Assembly (NCBI GenBank): GCA_018417955.1
Contig: JACTVC010000003.1
Coordinates: forward strand, 124,001 to 188,000
From: Laccaria trichodermophora
Taxonomy: Eukaryota; Basidiomycota; Agaricomycetes; Agaricales; Hydnangiaceae
Reading direction: 5' to 3'
Length of the DNA: 64,000 bases
Under the pieces are notes generated by a model, which saw nothing but the letters and a program-made list of their open reading frames with translations, was not told where the DNA came from and did no database searches. A program made the translations under genes and the position numbers. This document shows positions 46,297 through 57,635 of this stretch, piece by piece (the first letter of the stretch is position 1; each line of letters starts with the position of its first letter).

Positions 46297-48220
46297 ATGG
46301 CAGTTATGGGTTCTGGAACTAGGTTTAGAGTTGCGATTTGGTGAGTCATTGGGGTAATCCTGTTCCTGAAGTGATCTTGACGACGAGGATTTCTTTAGTG
46401 GAGCTGGCATTGGGGGATTGACTACTGCAGGTTGGTTCTCTTCTTTGCAGACGTTATTGATCACCGCGATTTATTTCCTTCCAGTCACGCTATCGAGATT
46501 TCCTGATATCGAGGTTGAGATCTTCGAAGGCGCACAACAGCTCGCAGAGCTCGGTGCTGGGATTGGACTCTTTCCACGTATGTCGTTTGAAGTATGTTCT
46601 TTGTAAGGATTGTTCTAGAGTATGAAATAGGTCCTTGGGAAATTGTCAAGAAACTCGGGCTTGAGGAAGACTTGCTGAAAACTACAGAGATAAAGATTAC
46701 TGACGGACCAGGTGCTGTTCTTTGACATCTCTTCACTTTCCGTCGCACTCTGACATCGCACAGTCGCCTCCTTCAGATATCGCAAGAGTGACGGTCCCGT
46801 CGGTTATGACTTTTATACCTTGGTGACGAAAGGTCTGGTAAAGTCATTGCAATAACTGTAGACGCCCTTCCTAACGACAGGCCTCATCCAGGAAACCTGG
46901 TCACCTTCCATCGTCCAGACTTCCAAAAGGTTCTACTTAGCAAACTACCCCCCTCTTACAAAATCAGTTGCTCGAAACGTCTCCGGTCGTACACACAGCG
47001 GCTTTCAGGTCCTATTGACCTCTTCTTCGAAGACGGCACTACGTCGTACTGTGACGTTCTTGTTGGTGCCGATGGGTTGAAGTCCGCGGTCAGACGTACA
47101 CTCTTAACTGAAAAGGCCCAGTGGGCCGAATCAGAGAACCGATGGAGAGAAGCCTCTGATTTCATAGCTTCTATCGAGCCAGTATGGTGCGGCACAAATG
47201 CTTATCGTGCGTTGATTCCCGCCGAGAGATTGAAGGCTCGCTTTCCTGGTCATCGTACATTGACACAGCCCACGCAGGCGAGTCTACTTGCTCATCTGCA
47301 TTTTTATCATAGATTGACAGTTCCACCTCCCTTATCAGTATCTTGGCAAAAATGGAGTAAGTCGCCAGATGTCGTGACCTTCCTTCCATCACTTATCTCA
47401 GCCTTTCAGTATGTGATTGCCTACCCTATCTCCAAGGGTAAAATGGTCAACTTCGTCGCATTCAAATCGCATCACGACCTTGAGAACACCAGATTCAATG
47501 GACCATGGGTTTGTGCTACGGACCCAGCCGAATTCGCTGCTACGTTCCGCACCTGGGAGCCCGAGGTTCAAGCTCTCGTTGATGTGAGTTTTTTGTTTTT
47601 TTACCCTTTCTGTCATTCATCTTGTCTAACCATTTCAGTGCGTCGAGTGGCCCCTGCGATGGGCAATCCACACCGTGAAACCTCTGAGTTCATTCGTCTC
47701 TGGTCGGGCGGGAATAATCGGTGACGCCGTAAGGGTCCCCGTTCACGTTTGTCTTTTAATTTAACAACCCGCCCACAGGCACACGCCATGACTCCACATC
47801 AAGGTTCTGGAGCAGGCCAGGCCATCGAGGTAAGCGCCCCCTAAATGTTGCCTAATTAGCATGTCCTAAAAACATCGGGCTTGCATCGTTCCGTAGGACG
47901 GCTACGTCCTTGCCACAATCCTCGGCCACCAAGCAACAACCCGCGAAACCATCAGCCGCTCCATGTTAATATACGATCAGGTGCGACGGCCCGTCGCACA
48001 GTCCGTGCATGAAGTCGCGCGCCAGAATGGAAAAATCTTCACGTTTTGTGCTCCTGACCCTGACCTGAATTTCGACCATGTATCGTCTCCGGAAGAAATG
48101 TCAGCGAAACTGCAGAGGCTCAGTCATCGGTTCACGAAAAATTGGGAGTGGGCTTGGACGACGTCAGCAAAGACCGTCATACAAGACGCTTTCAGATTGT
48201 TGGGCTCGCCGCGGTCCTGA
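46297..48220 (+). CDS. FAD-dependent monooxygenase, salicylate hydroxylase-like
   Basis: Likely a flavoprotein hydroxylase of aromatic or related compounds using NAD(P)H and O2. Exons 46297-46340, 46399-46430, 46485-46577, 46631-46711, 46764-46832, 46862-47277, 47339-47356, 47410-47583, 47639-47728, 47779-47829 and 47897-48220 give 463 residues. Motifs: Rossmann GAGIGG split by the first introns, VEIFEGA, the DG motif DVLVGADGLKSAVR, and the GD motif GIIGDAAHAMTPHQGSGAGQAIED. Two oddities: the intron at 46833-46861 would be only 29 nt, and the intron at 47278 starts with GC rather than GT. The short one fits the phase but is below usual fungal intron size, so the gene may instead carry a small lesion there. 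Substrate is not predictable. Confidence 0.8.
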
Positions 48221-49239
48221 TGTTTCCACCTTGGATTTTTTTTACAAGAATGGGGGGGCCGCTTCTGCCCTTTACTTGGCGTCTCTCGGTTTTTTTCCCT
48301 GCACAAACAAGGCTGGATGGTTCCTTGTGTTTTATCACTTCCCCACTCTCACTTCTAACCGCGGAGTCGGCTGACCCGGATTATTTATTGAATTCTATAC
48401 CCACTTATCATATTCAAGGAATCGGCTTTTGTATACTTATCACCTTTATGACGACGCCCTTTTGCTCTTTAGCTGTTCGCAATTCGCAATGTACAATACA
48501 ATTATTACAATGTATGCTTTGAATTTTCTGAAGCTCTCTGCTGGACGGATAGTAGATAAACCAACGGTGATCCTCAAAAGTATTTATTGCGCACATATAA
48601 ACATGTTTGAATCTCACAAAGCATGAACACATTCTTGTAGCCTGAAAGAGGTTTATTTGAGGACTGTAAAATTGCATTGCTGGGAGAGAATCTTGCATCA
48701 ATTTTCACTTTTAGAGAGGAGATCTCAGAGAACAGTCGTCATAATTTTGGGCAAGAATCAGTTTGGGTCTTACACCGATATATCCAGGAGCGGTCCCATG
48801 TTGAGCGCTAATTCCCGAGATAATGAGCCTGCAAGATCCAAGATGTACACAGTTTTAACACTCTGCCTTGTCCATTAATTGCTAGCGCCGAAGGCGACCC
48901 GGTCATACGAATAACCCAGGTGACCCGGAGACAAGAGCAAAGGTGTCCAGGGATTTGGGCTCTAGGTCTGCATAAATGTTATCGAGATCAAAACTGTCTG
49001 AGATCAGAGCGCACTGGCAATCAAAGAAGTCCTTCTTTGCTTTTGCCTGGAGCTGAGGACCTATGACAATTCATCTGTTATTCGCTGAAATTCCACACCA
49101 GGTTTCGCCACCCCCTTTTTTGATTTTTTGATTCGCCCTCAAAAATACTGGCCATTTTTCGACTCTTTCCATATCCAACTCAGAGAGCTCAGGGCAAAAA
49201 GTCTGAATTCTCTTGCAAGGAGCATATACATAATCTATC
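48221..49239. other. No gene recognised
   Basis: Short frames only; no domain or intron series. Confidence 0.35.
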
Positions 49240-50800
49240 TACATACGTCCAGTTCCCAACCACTGCCCACAACGCAAGCAATAGATAATGAAAACAATAT
49301 CAACAGGTATCAGATAACAAAAACTATTAACAGGTATTAGACAACTAACGTATGTATGTACGTACGATTCAAAGCTAGCGAGGTATGGGATGTGCGTATA
49401 AATACATAGCGTGGGGAGGGGAAGAAACCAGATGCAATAGATATTTCTTTGGGAGGGGTAGTAGGAGTTGGGGGGTATGTTGGGCCTGTAGATGAGCGAG
49501 GGCGAGAGCAAGCAAGCAACGGACGGAGGTCTTCTATGGCCAGGCAGGCAGGGTAGGTCTATGGGAAGAGGGAGGGAGGGAGAGAGGTCTAGCCATGATC
49601 GTGGAAGGGGATGGGGATTCGGGGAAGCCTACGCCTCACCCCACTTCAGAACCCCCTCATATATCGAATACATAACCGCCGCATTCGGCACGACGCGCAT
49701 CATATGTGCGCTCATTCCTCCATAGAGCGATCTCACGCCTTCTTCGGCGAGGACGAGTTTGAGGGTTTGTAGAAGCCCGGTATATTTACGGACATTGTTG
49801 ATCGTTGGTTGACGGAGGCGGGTGCGTAGGACCTGTTTATATGATAAGACTAGGAAGAAAGGGAGGGGAAGAGATGAGATGAACCTCATGAGGATACGTA
49901 ATCAAACTAGCCACAAACTTCGCCGTCCCCGCACTGCCCAACAACCCAAACCACTCCTGATATCCCCCCTTTTTCTCAACAGCCGCAGCCCTTTTCAGCT
50001 GCTCATAAAGCACCCACTGAATCGTCGTCTCCGTAACACCTAAATAACTCGCACTAAGCCCTTTATAAAAACCCCTGATACCCTCTTCCCTCATTATTCG
50101 TCTTATACAACTCCAGCTGGACCCGAAAACCCTCATCTGCTGTCCTTGTCGAGCGTCAAGCTGTAACTGGGTTTTGACGACCCATATCGGATTGGTAGCC
50201 GTACCCGTAACGGCACCCGCCACAGACGCACTCATTAATTGAACCCACGCATTCTCCTCCCCATCGTTGAACTGCGATGCAAATACATGTTTCCCATTCC
50301 CATACGTCCAAAAATTGATAGACCGCGCGGGGATGACGCCGATGAGTGTCGGACCGAGGCCTTTGAAGAGAGCACGTGGTGATTCGTGGTTGTAGATGTC
50401 TTTGAGGATGTGTCCTGTTTCGACGAAGTGGTAGAGAAGGTTGGTGGCTCTGGGGTGGTGGTGTGGGAGGCCTGCGAGGGGGAGGGAGAGGGAGGCGGCG
50501 GAGACGGAAGAGGAAGAGGAAGAGAGGAGTGCGGAGGATGTGTTTATCTTGAAGAGGGACGATTGGAGTCGGGTTTTAACGACGTCAAATGGGCTTGTGA
50601 CGATGGCTCCGCACATTCCGCCTAGTCTGTGTGGTCTCAATGGTGGTGAGTGGGTGAGAAAGAGAGATTAGCCGTACCCTCCACCAACGAGATACGACCA
50701 TGAATTCGAAGGCAAGAAAGTAGCTCCTCTTCCCGCATTCGACATCCTACCAAGGTCAGTAAGTGTCAAAATCATTGACAGCAGCCAAATTCAAAACGTC
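49240..50800 (-). repeat. Segmental duplication unit B (inverted copy of 20430-22025)
   Basis: Inverted partner of the carrier segment. Coding parts are much more similar than introns, 3' flank and spacer, which fits an old duplication with both genes kept. Confidence 0.8.
49629..50745 (-). CDS. Mitochondrial pyrimidine nucleotide carrier, RIM2-type, copy B
   Basis: Paralogue of the gene at 20526-21677, same three-exon structure with introns at the same codons: 50745-50678, 50626-49885 and 49832-49629 (minus strand), 337 residues. Start gives MSNAGRG, then SWSYLVGGGLGGMCGA. Repeats carry PFDVVKTRLQ, PIWVVKTQLQ and PHEVLRTRLRQ. The Arg to Gln change after the second signature and VTGTATNP next to AGA mark this copy; the His/Pro insertion is shorter by seven residues overall. 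No stop or frameshift is present, so both copies are probably functional. Whether the Gln changes transport cannot be told from sequence. Confidence 0.9.
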
Positions 50801-50939
50801 ACAAGATCACGTGCCAGTCACTTCTCCTTCAAACTACCGAATGAGGTGCTGATTGCAGAGATCAACAAAAAGTACGCAAATAGGGTGTTGCATGTAAGGC
50901 CCCACTACGTGTTCGATGAAGTAGACTCGGACTACAGCC

Positions 50940-51767
50940 TTACATGTCAAAAGCCTCAAAGTCCTGACCATCACATTCTCCTCGAATGAACTTCGCGACA
51001 AGATCCAGACCATGTTCATCATTCTGAATCTCGGCGATTTTTGGGAACGTCGACCACCCAGGAGTTCCGCCCCGTGATTGTGATCCCAAAGGTACACAGG
51101 AATCAAAGTCAATGATTACAGCACGTCCGCCATCATCCAGCATTATGTTGCCGGGGTTGATATCATCATGAACAAGGCCAAGGCTATGCAAAAAATCTAA
51201 TCCGGCCTTAACGTTCGAAACTATGCGTGCCTCGTCAAGGGCGGGCAGCCTGAGCCGTTCAGTAGGTTGAAAATAACGCAAGTTGGTGCCTTACTTGTCA
51301 TCCCCGCCTTTGACGAGTTCAGCTAACGTGAACTCAAGCTTCTGCAAGCAAATACCCATGACATACGCTCCATCACGAATGCACCCATAGTATCTGCATA
51401 TGTTCGGATGAGGGGTCTTTGACAATAACTCCAAAATGTTGATCTCGGCGTTGATCAGGTCGGGCTTTGACAACTCGGATAGATACTCGGGGGTCTTTAC
51501 GATGGTATTGGGAGGTAGTGGCATCATTACTTCCGTTATATCTTCCCGCCATGCGGCGTAAACGAGGTCATGTTGAATCACTGTCCCTTTAAGTTCATTG
51601 AGAGCGGCGGGGTTGCTGTCGAACGACGCCATCCGGCCCGCGTGACGTGCAGTATAGATCTGGGAGTCCTCTCTCCAAGCGACGGCCAGGTAAAGAAATC
51701 TATCATTCCATATCTCATATCTTGCGAGAAGGTGTCGCGATTTTTCTGGAGAGATTGTTGGAGTCAT
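50940..51767 (-). CDS. Protein kinase-like protein
   Basis: Two exons, 51767-51295 and 51249-50940, intron 45 nt, 260 residues. The C-terminal half shows a kinase catalytic core: LDFLHSLGLVHDDINPGNIML (H-x-D loop with Asn) and VIIDFDSCV, where DFD replaces the usual DFG. The N-lobe is partial: I see AEINILELLSKTPHPNICRYYG, which fits the alphaC/beta4 region, but no clear glycine loop or VAIK lysine before it. The protein ends soon after GGTPGWSTFP, shorter than a full kinase. It resembles the small lineage-expanded kinase-like proteins of agaricomycetes. Activity is uncertain because of DFD and the reduced lobes. Confidence 0.7.
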
Positions 51768-51800
51768 AACGCAAAGGCAAGTCCAAATAAGCCAAAGTAT

Positions 51801-52097
51801 TAGGCTGTTTCACAGTAGCCCAACTTGCGGTCCAACTTTGATCCCAACTTTGCGAAGTTGGAAGTCTGAAGTTGGGCTCTTTTTTCTCAAGTTGGGACCC
51901 AAATCGACATCAGAACCACGATTTGGACCCCAACTTTGCATCCCAACTTTGCTCTCCAACTCACCTCTGAACTTTGCAACGTAGAGCTAAACGTGACAAA
52001 GCCCAAACTGACCAACTTTGTCCCCAACTTGCATGGAAGTTAGGGACAAAGTCGTGATCAAAGTTGAGCCCAAGTTGGCCTACTGTGAAACACCCTA
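51801..52097. mobile_element. MITE of 297 bp, PIF/Harbinger-like ends
   Basis: The ends are inverted repeats: TAGGCTGTTTCACAGTAGCC at the left, with CAACTTG following, and the matching reverse complement at the right. The interior is full of CCAACTTTG and CAAGTTGG units. The GG-x-TGTTTCA start resembles PIF/Harbinger elements; a 3-bp target duplication is not clean. Confidence 0.65.
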
Positions 52098-52209
52098 TTG
52101 CAACAGTGGTTGCCAAACAGCTTTGAATTTATTTTGGTCCTGACCCCCATTCCCCCTCAGCCACCCTCGTTGATACTCCCCTCGGCATCATTGACGCGGC
52201 GTCCACACG

Positions 52210-52490
52210 CGTGCTGGTCACGTATGGACGCGAAACTTCCCGGACACCAGAGACGCGACAGAGACTCCGACCCACAGAGACGCGATGGAAACGTGCCCGA
52301 ATATGACGCGACGCAACATGCAACCAACCAGTCGAATGTACGCGACCGACGCATCGCGCGAAAATGCCCGGACATGACAGACACGACACAAGAGACGCGA
52401 CGGCAACATGCCAAATGCGATGCGCAATGCAACCAACCAAAAGACGGTACGCGACCGACGCATCACGCGAAAATGCCCAAACACGGGAGT
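52210..52490. repeat. CG-rich tandem repeat, period about 109 bp
   Basis: Two full units with the block TACGCGACCGACGCATC and then GCGAAAATGCCC (52339 and 52448), plus partial units with GAGACGCGAC. Long frames in several phases here follow from the repeat and not from a gene. Confidence 0.65.
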
Positions 52491-53295
52491 GTGACGGCTG
52501 TGTGCCCACTCGATTGATCGTCAATTCGTCCTGCACGAGTTAACGTCCACCATGCTGTGAAAGACCGTTGAAGTTACAACTTTCTTTCGATTATGTATGT
52601 AATCGGGTACACTGCGCTGTTTCCAGAGTCGATGGCAGGCCTACATGTAGAATGTCCTCAACCCCATGAGTTAATAAGTGAGAAGTTTGGCTTGGAAGCT
52701 AACCGCAGTAGATCTCGCCATTCCTCGGTCCAAATTATGTTCAATGCTGGTCACAGCGGAGAACGTCCTAACGCGCGAATCAGGCTTCACCTTGCATGCG
52801 GTGAGAGCGTGCACAAGGCGGAAGCTGTCTCCGCTCCGAATGGAAGCACCACGACGCGGCATGGGCTAGGATGTGTGATTGGGTCGCGAGATAGTACATT
52901 TTTAGTACACGATTGTGCATCCCGCGTTTTTTGCAACAAGTTTCTGAAAGTTTGTGAACAGGACCGGTAAATTCAGATATGAGCATTTACTCACCTTCAA
53001 CCATCTATCAAAGTTTCCTCGCACAACTCGTCACAATCTAGCGTCCCATCTGGTTTGAATGATGTGGTGGTGGATGGCACGCTGAAAATTTTGCGCGTTC
53101 TACGTTCGCTTAGATGAACTTTGTCGACTTTCGTTTACTTCTTTAGCTCATGAAAGGAGGTTCAACCTCAACGTTCAGGGACATGGACGAAGACTGGAAG
53201 GTGCGCGAACACGGGAGAAGCCGGGCCGGCATGTCATGACGTGTTCCGAAATATAAGCCGTTCTCCTCATCGAAAGTCACTTGCGACGACCCCCG
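52491..53295. other. Spacer upstream of HSP78
   Basis: No gene recognised; presumably contains the HSP78 promoter, but I could not identify clear heat-shock elements. Confidence 0.3.
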
Positions 53296-56200
53296 ATGCT
53301 CCTTTCGCCACCACCTACGTTTACCAGAAGTTTTATTCCACGATTTACAGGTACTCGACACGCGTTTTCGACTTCCACGCGCTACGCACGGACCCGAACG
53401 CGTCCAGGACCTCTCTTAGTAGTTCCATCGGCATGTGTGGCTATCTCAAGGCTGCCGCATGCGGTGGGCAGGTACTATTCGAACGGGATTGGCGGCGGTG
53501 GGCCACCTAAGGGTGGCTTTCCGTCGTTCAGCATGGGTCCGCAACACCAAAAAGGCGAAGCGTTGAAAGAATATGTGAGTCATGTGTTCTGATCTGGCGA
53601 GTTTTTATGGTTGATGTGAGTCCCTTCGTAGAGCGTGGATTTGACGGAACTGGCGAAGGAGGGGAAGCTTGATCCCACAATTGGTAGAGATGACGGTGCG
53701 TGCTTATCTTTCATAATCGGGAGAACTGCTTTGTTGAACTGGATACATAGAGATTCGGAGGACAATACAGAGTCGGTAACCCTTTGTATAACTCAAGTTC
53801 ATGGGCTAACATTGTGCCTTTCCTTCTAGTTCTGTCACGGAGGACCAAGTCAAACCCAGTGGTAAGTCCGTCAATCGTGCAACGCTTCGCCATCTCACAT
53901 TTTCTCTCGTAACAGCTAATCGGCCCTCCAGGCGTCGGAAAGACAGCCATCCTCGAAGGTCTTGCCAGTCGTATCGTGGCGAAGGAAGTACCAGAGGTGT
54001 GTTTTGTCTATTCCTTTCTTACTCTGCATTTTCCAAGAAACGGCGGAATTAGTCCCTCCACAATAAACGTGTCCTGTCGATAGACCTGTCCGCCATCATG
54101 GCAGGCTCAGGGATCCGAGGGCAGTTCGAAGAAAAGTTCAAGGCTCTTCTTAGGGACATTGAGGACGAGGTTCGTCCTCCCACTTCGACTGGTCTTTCTT
54201 GCAAAGTCCTCACTTATTTCATAGGGCCGACAAGTCATTTGCTTTATTGACGAAGTCCGTGAGTGCCCCTAGCTTGATCATTATGGCCCAATCACTCTGA
54301 CGATGTATATGTGCACTTAGACACCCTTTTCAACCTCGGCAAATCTGAAGGAAGCATCGACGCAGGACAGATGATCAAGCCAGCGTTGGCTAGGGGGTTG
54401 CAATTGGTTGGGGCTACTACTCGTAAGTAACACATCAGGCCGCTTTACTTCCTGCCGCATTACCTCTCTCTTTTGCTTCTCCTCCCTCGCCTTCCTCCCT
54501 CCCTTTTTAAGCTTACGCGCTAACACACTCCCCCTGTAGCCGACGAATACCGCAAAACAATATCCAAAGACGCCGCACTCGAACGCCGCTTCCAGCCCGT
54601 CACTATTGACGAACCCACGGTGGCTTCAACTATCTCCATACTGAGAGGTTTGAAGCCGCGGTATGAGGTACATCATGGGGTGGAGATTTCGGACGGGGCT
54701 TTGGTTACTGGTTAGTACTTTGGCTCTCTGGGTTTGTTATTGCTTACGAGGCATTGTCATTTCTTGCTTTTGAACTTTCGGTTTCTTGTGAACACCCCCA
54801 TGAACCCCTCGCTGCTTGCCTGGAATACAATCCGGAACTTCTTGTGGTTTCACTTAAACACCTGATGTCGCCCATGAACAGCCGCAGTCTACTCTGCACG
54901 CTACATCTCCGACCGGTTCCTGCCTGACAAAGCCATCGATTTGGTAGACGAAGCTGCCTCGGCCCTCCGTCTCGCGCAGGAGAGCAAGCCGGACGAGTTG
55001 GAGTCCCTAGAACGGGAAATAATGACGCTTCAAATCGAGCTGGAGAGCTTGAAGAACGAAAGCGACACCTTCAGTGTGGAGCGGAGGAACAAAGTCGAGC
55101 AGGAGCTCAAGGAGAAAAGGGAAGAGGCTGCCGCTTTGACTGGGGTCTGGCAGACTGGTAAGTGGACCGAGCGAGATCAGAATGAACTTGCGAGGCTGAC
55201 TTGGTACTGTGTAGAAAGAGCTCGGCTGGACAAGATCAAAGACGTCAAGCGTAGACTAGAAGAAGCCAAGCACCAATTGGACGTGGCACAACGACAGGGC
55301 CAATTCGAGCTCGCTTCGCGCCTGCGGTTCTCTACCATTCCCGAGCTGCAACGCCAGCTTCCTGTGGAAGGGGACCAGGCGAATAGGGATGAGGAGTCGC
55401 CGTTGGCGATGCTTCATGATAGGGTGACGTCGAATGATATTTCGAGGGTGGTGGCCAAGGCTACAGGGATCCCGGTGCAGAATTTGTTGAAGGGGGAGAG
55501 GGATAAGCTGGTTCATGTACGTTGTTTTTCTTTCTCTTGTTCCTTTTGCTTTAACGCTGGGTTTGGTGTAGATGGAAGAGTCTCTGGGAGCAAGAGTTGT
55601 AGGGCAAGACCACGTCGTGTCAGCAATAAGCGACGCCGTGCGGATCTCCCGTGCGGGACTGCAAGCACCCAATCGACCCGTGGCGTCGTTCTTGTTTTTG
55701 GGTCCGACGGGTGTGGGCAAGGTGTGTCTCCCTTTGTGTTTGTCTTCTTGTACTTGCACGATGCTGATGTATATGTGATAGACTGAGCTTTGCAAAGCTC
55801 TTGCGGCGTTCTTGTTCAATGATGAGCAAAGGGGGTTGATTACCATCAATATGTCCGAGGTGGGTTCTTCGTGCTTTTGTTGTTCAGTATGTGGATACGG
55901 TACTGATTCGCTGGTTTGTGGTGGTTAGTATCATGACCGACACACCATCTCGCGGTTGATTGGTGCTGCACCTGGATATGTCGGATTCGAGGAAGGCGGT
56001 GAGTGCTGATCCTGTTACTTTTGGAAGAGTGGTGTTCTGATTTGGTGATATGTGGCAGGCCAACTCACGGAAGCCGTTCGGCGGAAACCTTATGGTACGT
56101 TGTCTCCCGCGCTTGAGTTGGGTGTACAATCCGAATCGACACGTCGCAGCTGTCATTCTGCTCGACGAGTTGGAGAAGGCACATAAGGTGAGTTGTTCTC

Positions 56201-57056
56201 GCGCTGCTATTCTAGTGAATGGGGGAATGATAGGTTGCATAGGACGTTTCCATGATCCTCCTGCAAATCCTCGATGAGGGTGTCATTACCGATAGTCAAG
56301 GGCGTAAAGTCGATTTCAAGGTGAGCATGTACATGCGTCGGTTTTGTTTTCATCTGCTCATCAGAGGGATTGGTTGTAGAATACGATTATATGTTTGACA
56401 AGTAATCTTGGTATGCTATGAGTCATCAGCAGCCTCCGCTGACGCTAATGAAACGCTTACCAGGGAGCGACATCCTGGCGCACACCTCTGCATGCGACCC
56501 TAAGACAGGGATCGTCACTCCAGAAGCAAGGAACGAAGTAATGGAACGAACACAAGAATACTTCCCTCCAGAGCTCCTTAACCGCCTCGACACAACTCTC
56601 GTCTTTAACAAACTCTCCCGTGAATCCATTCTGGCCGTTGTCTCCCTCCGTCTCGACGATGTTGCGCACAGGTTGAAGAATCGGAGGATCTCACTCGACG
56701 TGGACGGCGCGAGCAAGGACTGGCTCGCACAGCATGGGTACTCAGAGATCTATGGTGCCAGGGCGATTGCGCGTGTCGTGAGGACGGATGTATTGTTCCC
56801 TTTGGCGAGAAAGCTGTTGAGGGGAACTATCAGGTGGGTTCCCTTGCAGTCTATTTCTCGAGTAACAAAGTTTTTGACGGTCCTTTCTTGTTTTTCTTAT
56901 AGAGACGGCGATGTGGTGAAGATCCGTGTGGCAGAATCTGGGGACGTTCTGGAGATCAAGGAGAATCATCCCCCCGATCCGTCTCTTGTGCGACCGGATT
57001 CTGAAGTTAACCCCGAGGAGAACCCGCCTCTTGATTTTGAGGAGGGTAAAGATTAA
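53296..57056 (+). CDS. HSP78: Mitochondrial Hsp78 (ClpB/Hsp104-type AAA+ disaggregase)
   Basis: Hexameric ATPase that rescues aggregated proteins in the mitochondrial matrix with mtHsp70. Twenty exons: 53296-53574, 53632-53695, 53751-53771, 53830-53861, 53916-53996, 54053-54169, 54225-54258, 54321-54422, 54540-54710, 54882-55157, 55215-55516, 55572-55721, 55782-55859, 55929-55998, 56059-56094, 56150-56187, 56243-56320, 56380-56410, 56464-56833 and 56903-57056. All GT-AG and in phase, 827 residues, close to yeast Hsp78. The first 65 or so residues are rich in Arg, Ser and Thr without acidic residues, a matrix-targeting sequence; the ClpB N-domain is absent, as in Hsp78. NBD1: GPPGVGKT and VICFIDEV. 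Middle coiled coil: about residues 300-420. NBD2: [20 protein letters not shown] Walker B and SNLGSDILA sensor. Acidic C-terminus ends EEGKD. Confidence 0.93.
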
Positions 57057-57338
57057 TTGCTTTGTCGCGGCGGAATTCCTTTGTAAAATTATTGAATACT
57101 AACTCCACATCTTACCATTGTACTTTAAGTAATAGATCTGGCTCACCCCATCCCCACTCCTCCCATCCATTGTGTAGCTCCATGATTGATTACATAAATT
57201 CAACCTATTTTTCAAGAATCGAGCTGTGTGTGTGCCTCGAAGATTGCCTACCTATGTCACCAAAAAACAAGGTGATTTATCACTGACTTGCAGTACAATT
57301 GGGTAATCTGCTGGTGCAGAGAGATAAAAATTTTGTTT

Positions 57339-57422
57339 ACACCCGACGGGAATCGAACCCGTGCCGCTTGCTTTGAGGTCACCAATGGAAGGCAAGCATG
57401 ATAACCACTTCACCACAGGTGT
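57339..57422 (-). tRNA. tRNA-Gly (anticodon UCC) with a 13-nt intron
   Basis: Minus strand, 84 nt. Acceptor arms ACACCTG and CGGGTGT pair (one G-U). A box TGGTGAAGTGG and B box GGTTCGATTCC are intact. Anticodon stem CTTGC/GCAAG closes loop CTTCCAA with anticodon TCC. The intron TTGGTGACCTCAA lies after position 37, the canonical place. A run of T residues for Pol III termination follows on the minus strand near 57330. Confidence 0.92.
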
Positions 57423-57635
57423 TGCTTGAAGTTCAGGTGAACTGAGCTTAATGAATCGAAGACACCTGACATTGACAAATGCGTTGCTTGCCATTTCGTT
57501 TGTACAATGCTGAAAGAAAGACTACCCGATGAGCTTTCACAAACCAACAAAAAAAGTTGACCTTTGATTAATCATTGTTGATGCTTCTTCGGGCCTCCGT
57601 TCGAGCTCCAGCAGCCTGAGTAGCGCGACTCACTT

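Noticed and set aside
46108..46464. 118-codon minus-strand frame
   Set aside because: Overlaps the phased first exons of the FAD monooxygenase on the plus strand and has no domain.
52098..52536. Long frames on both strands near 52.1-52.5 kb
   Set aside because: Produced by the CG-rich tandem repeat; open in several frames at once.
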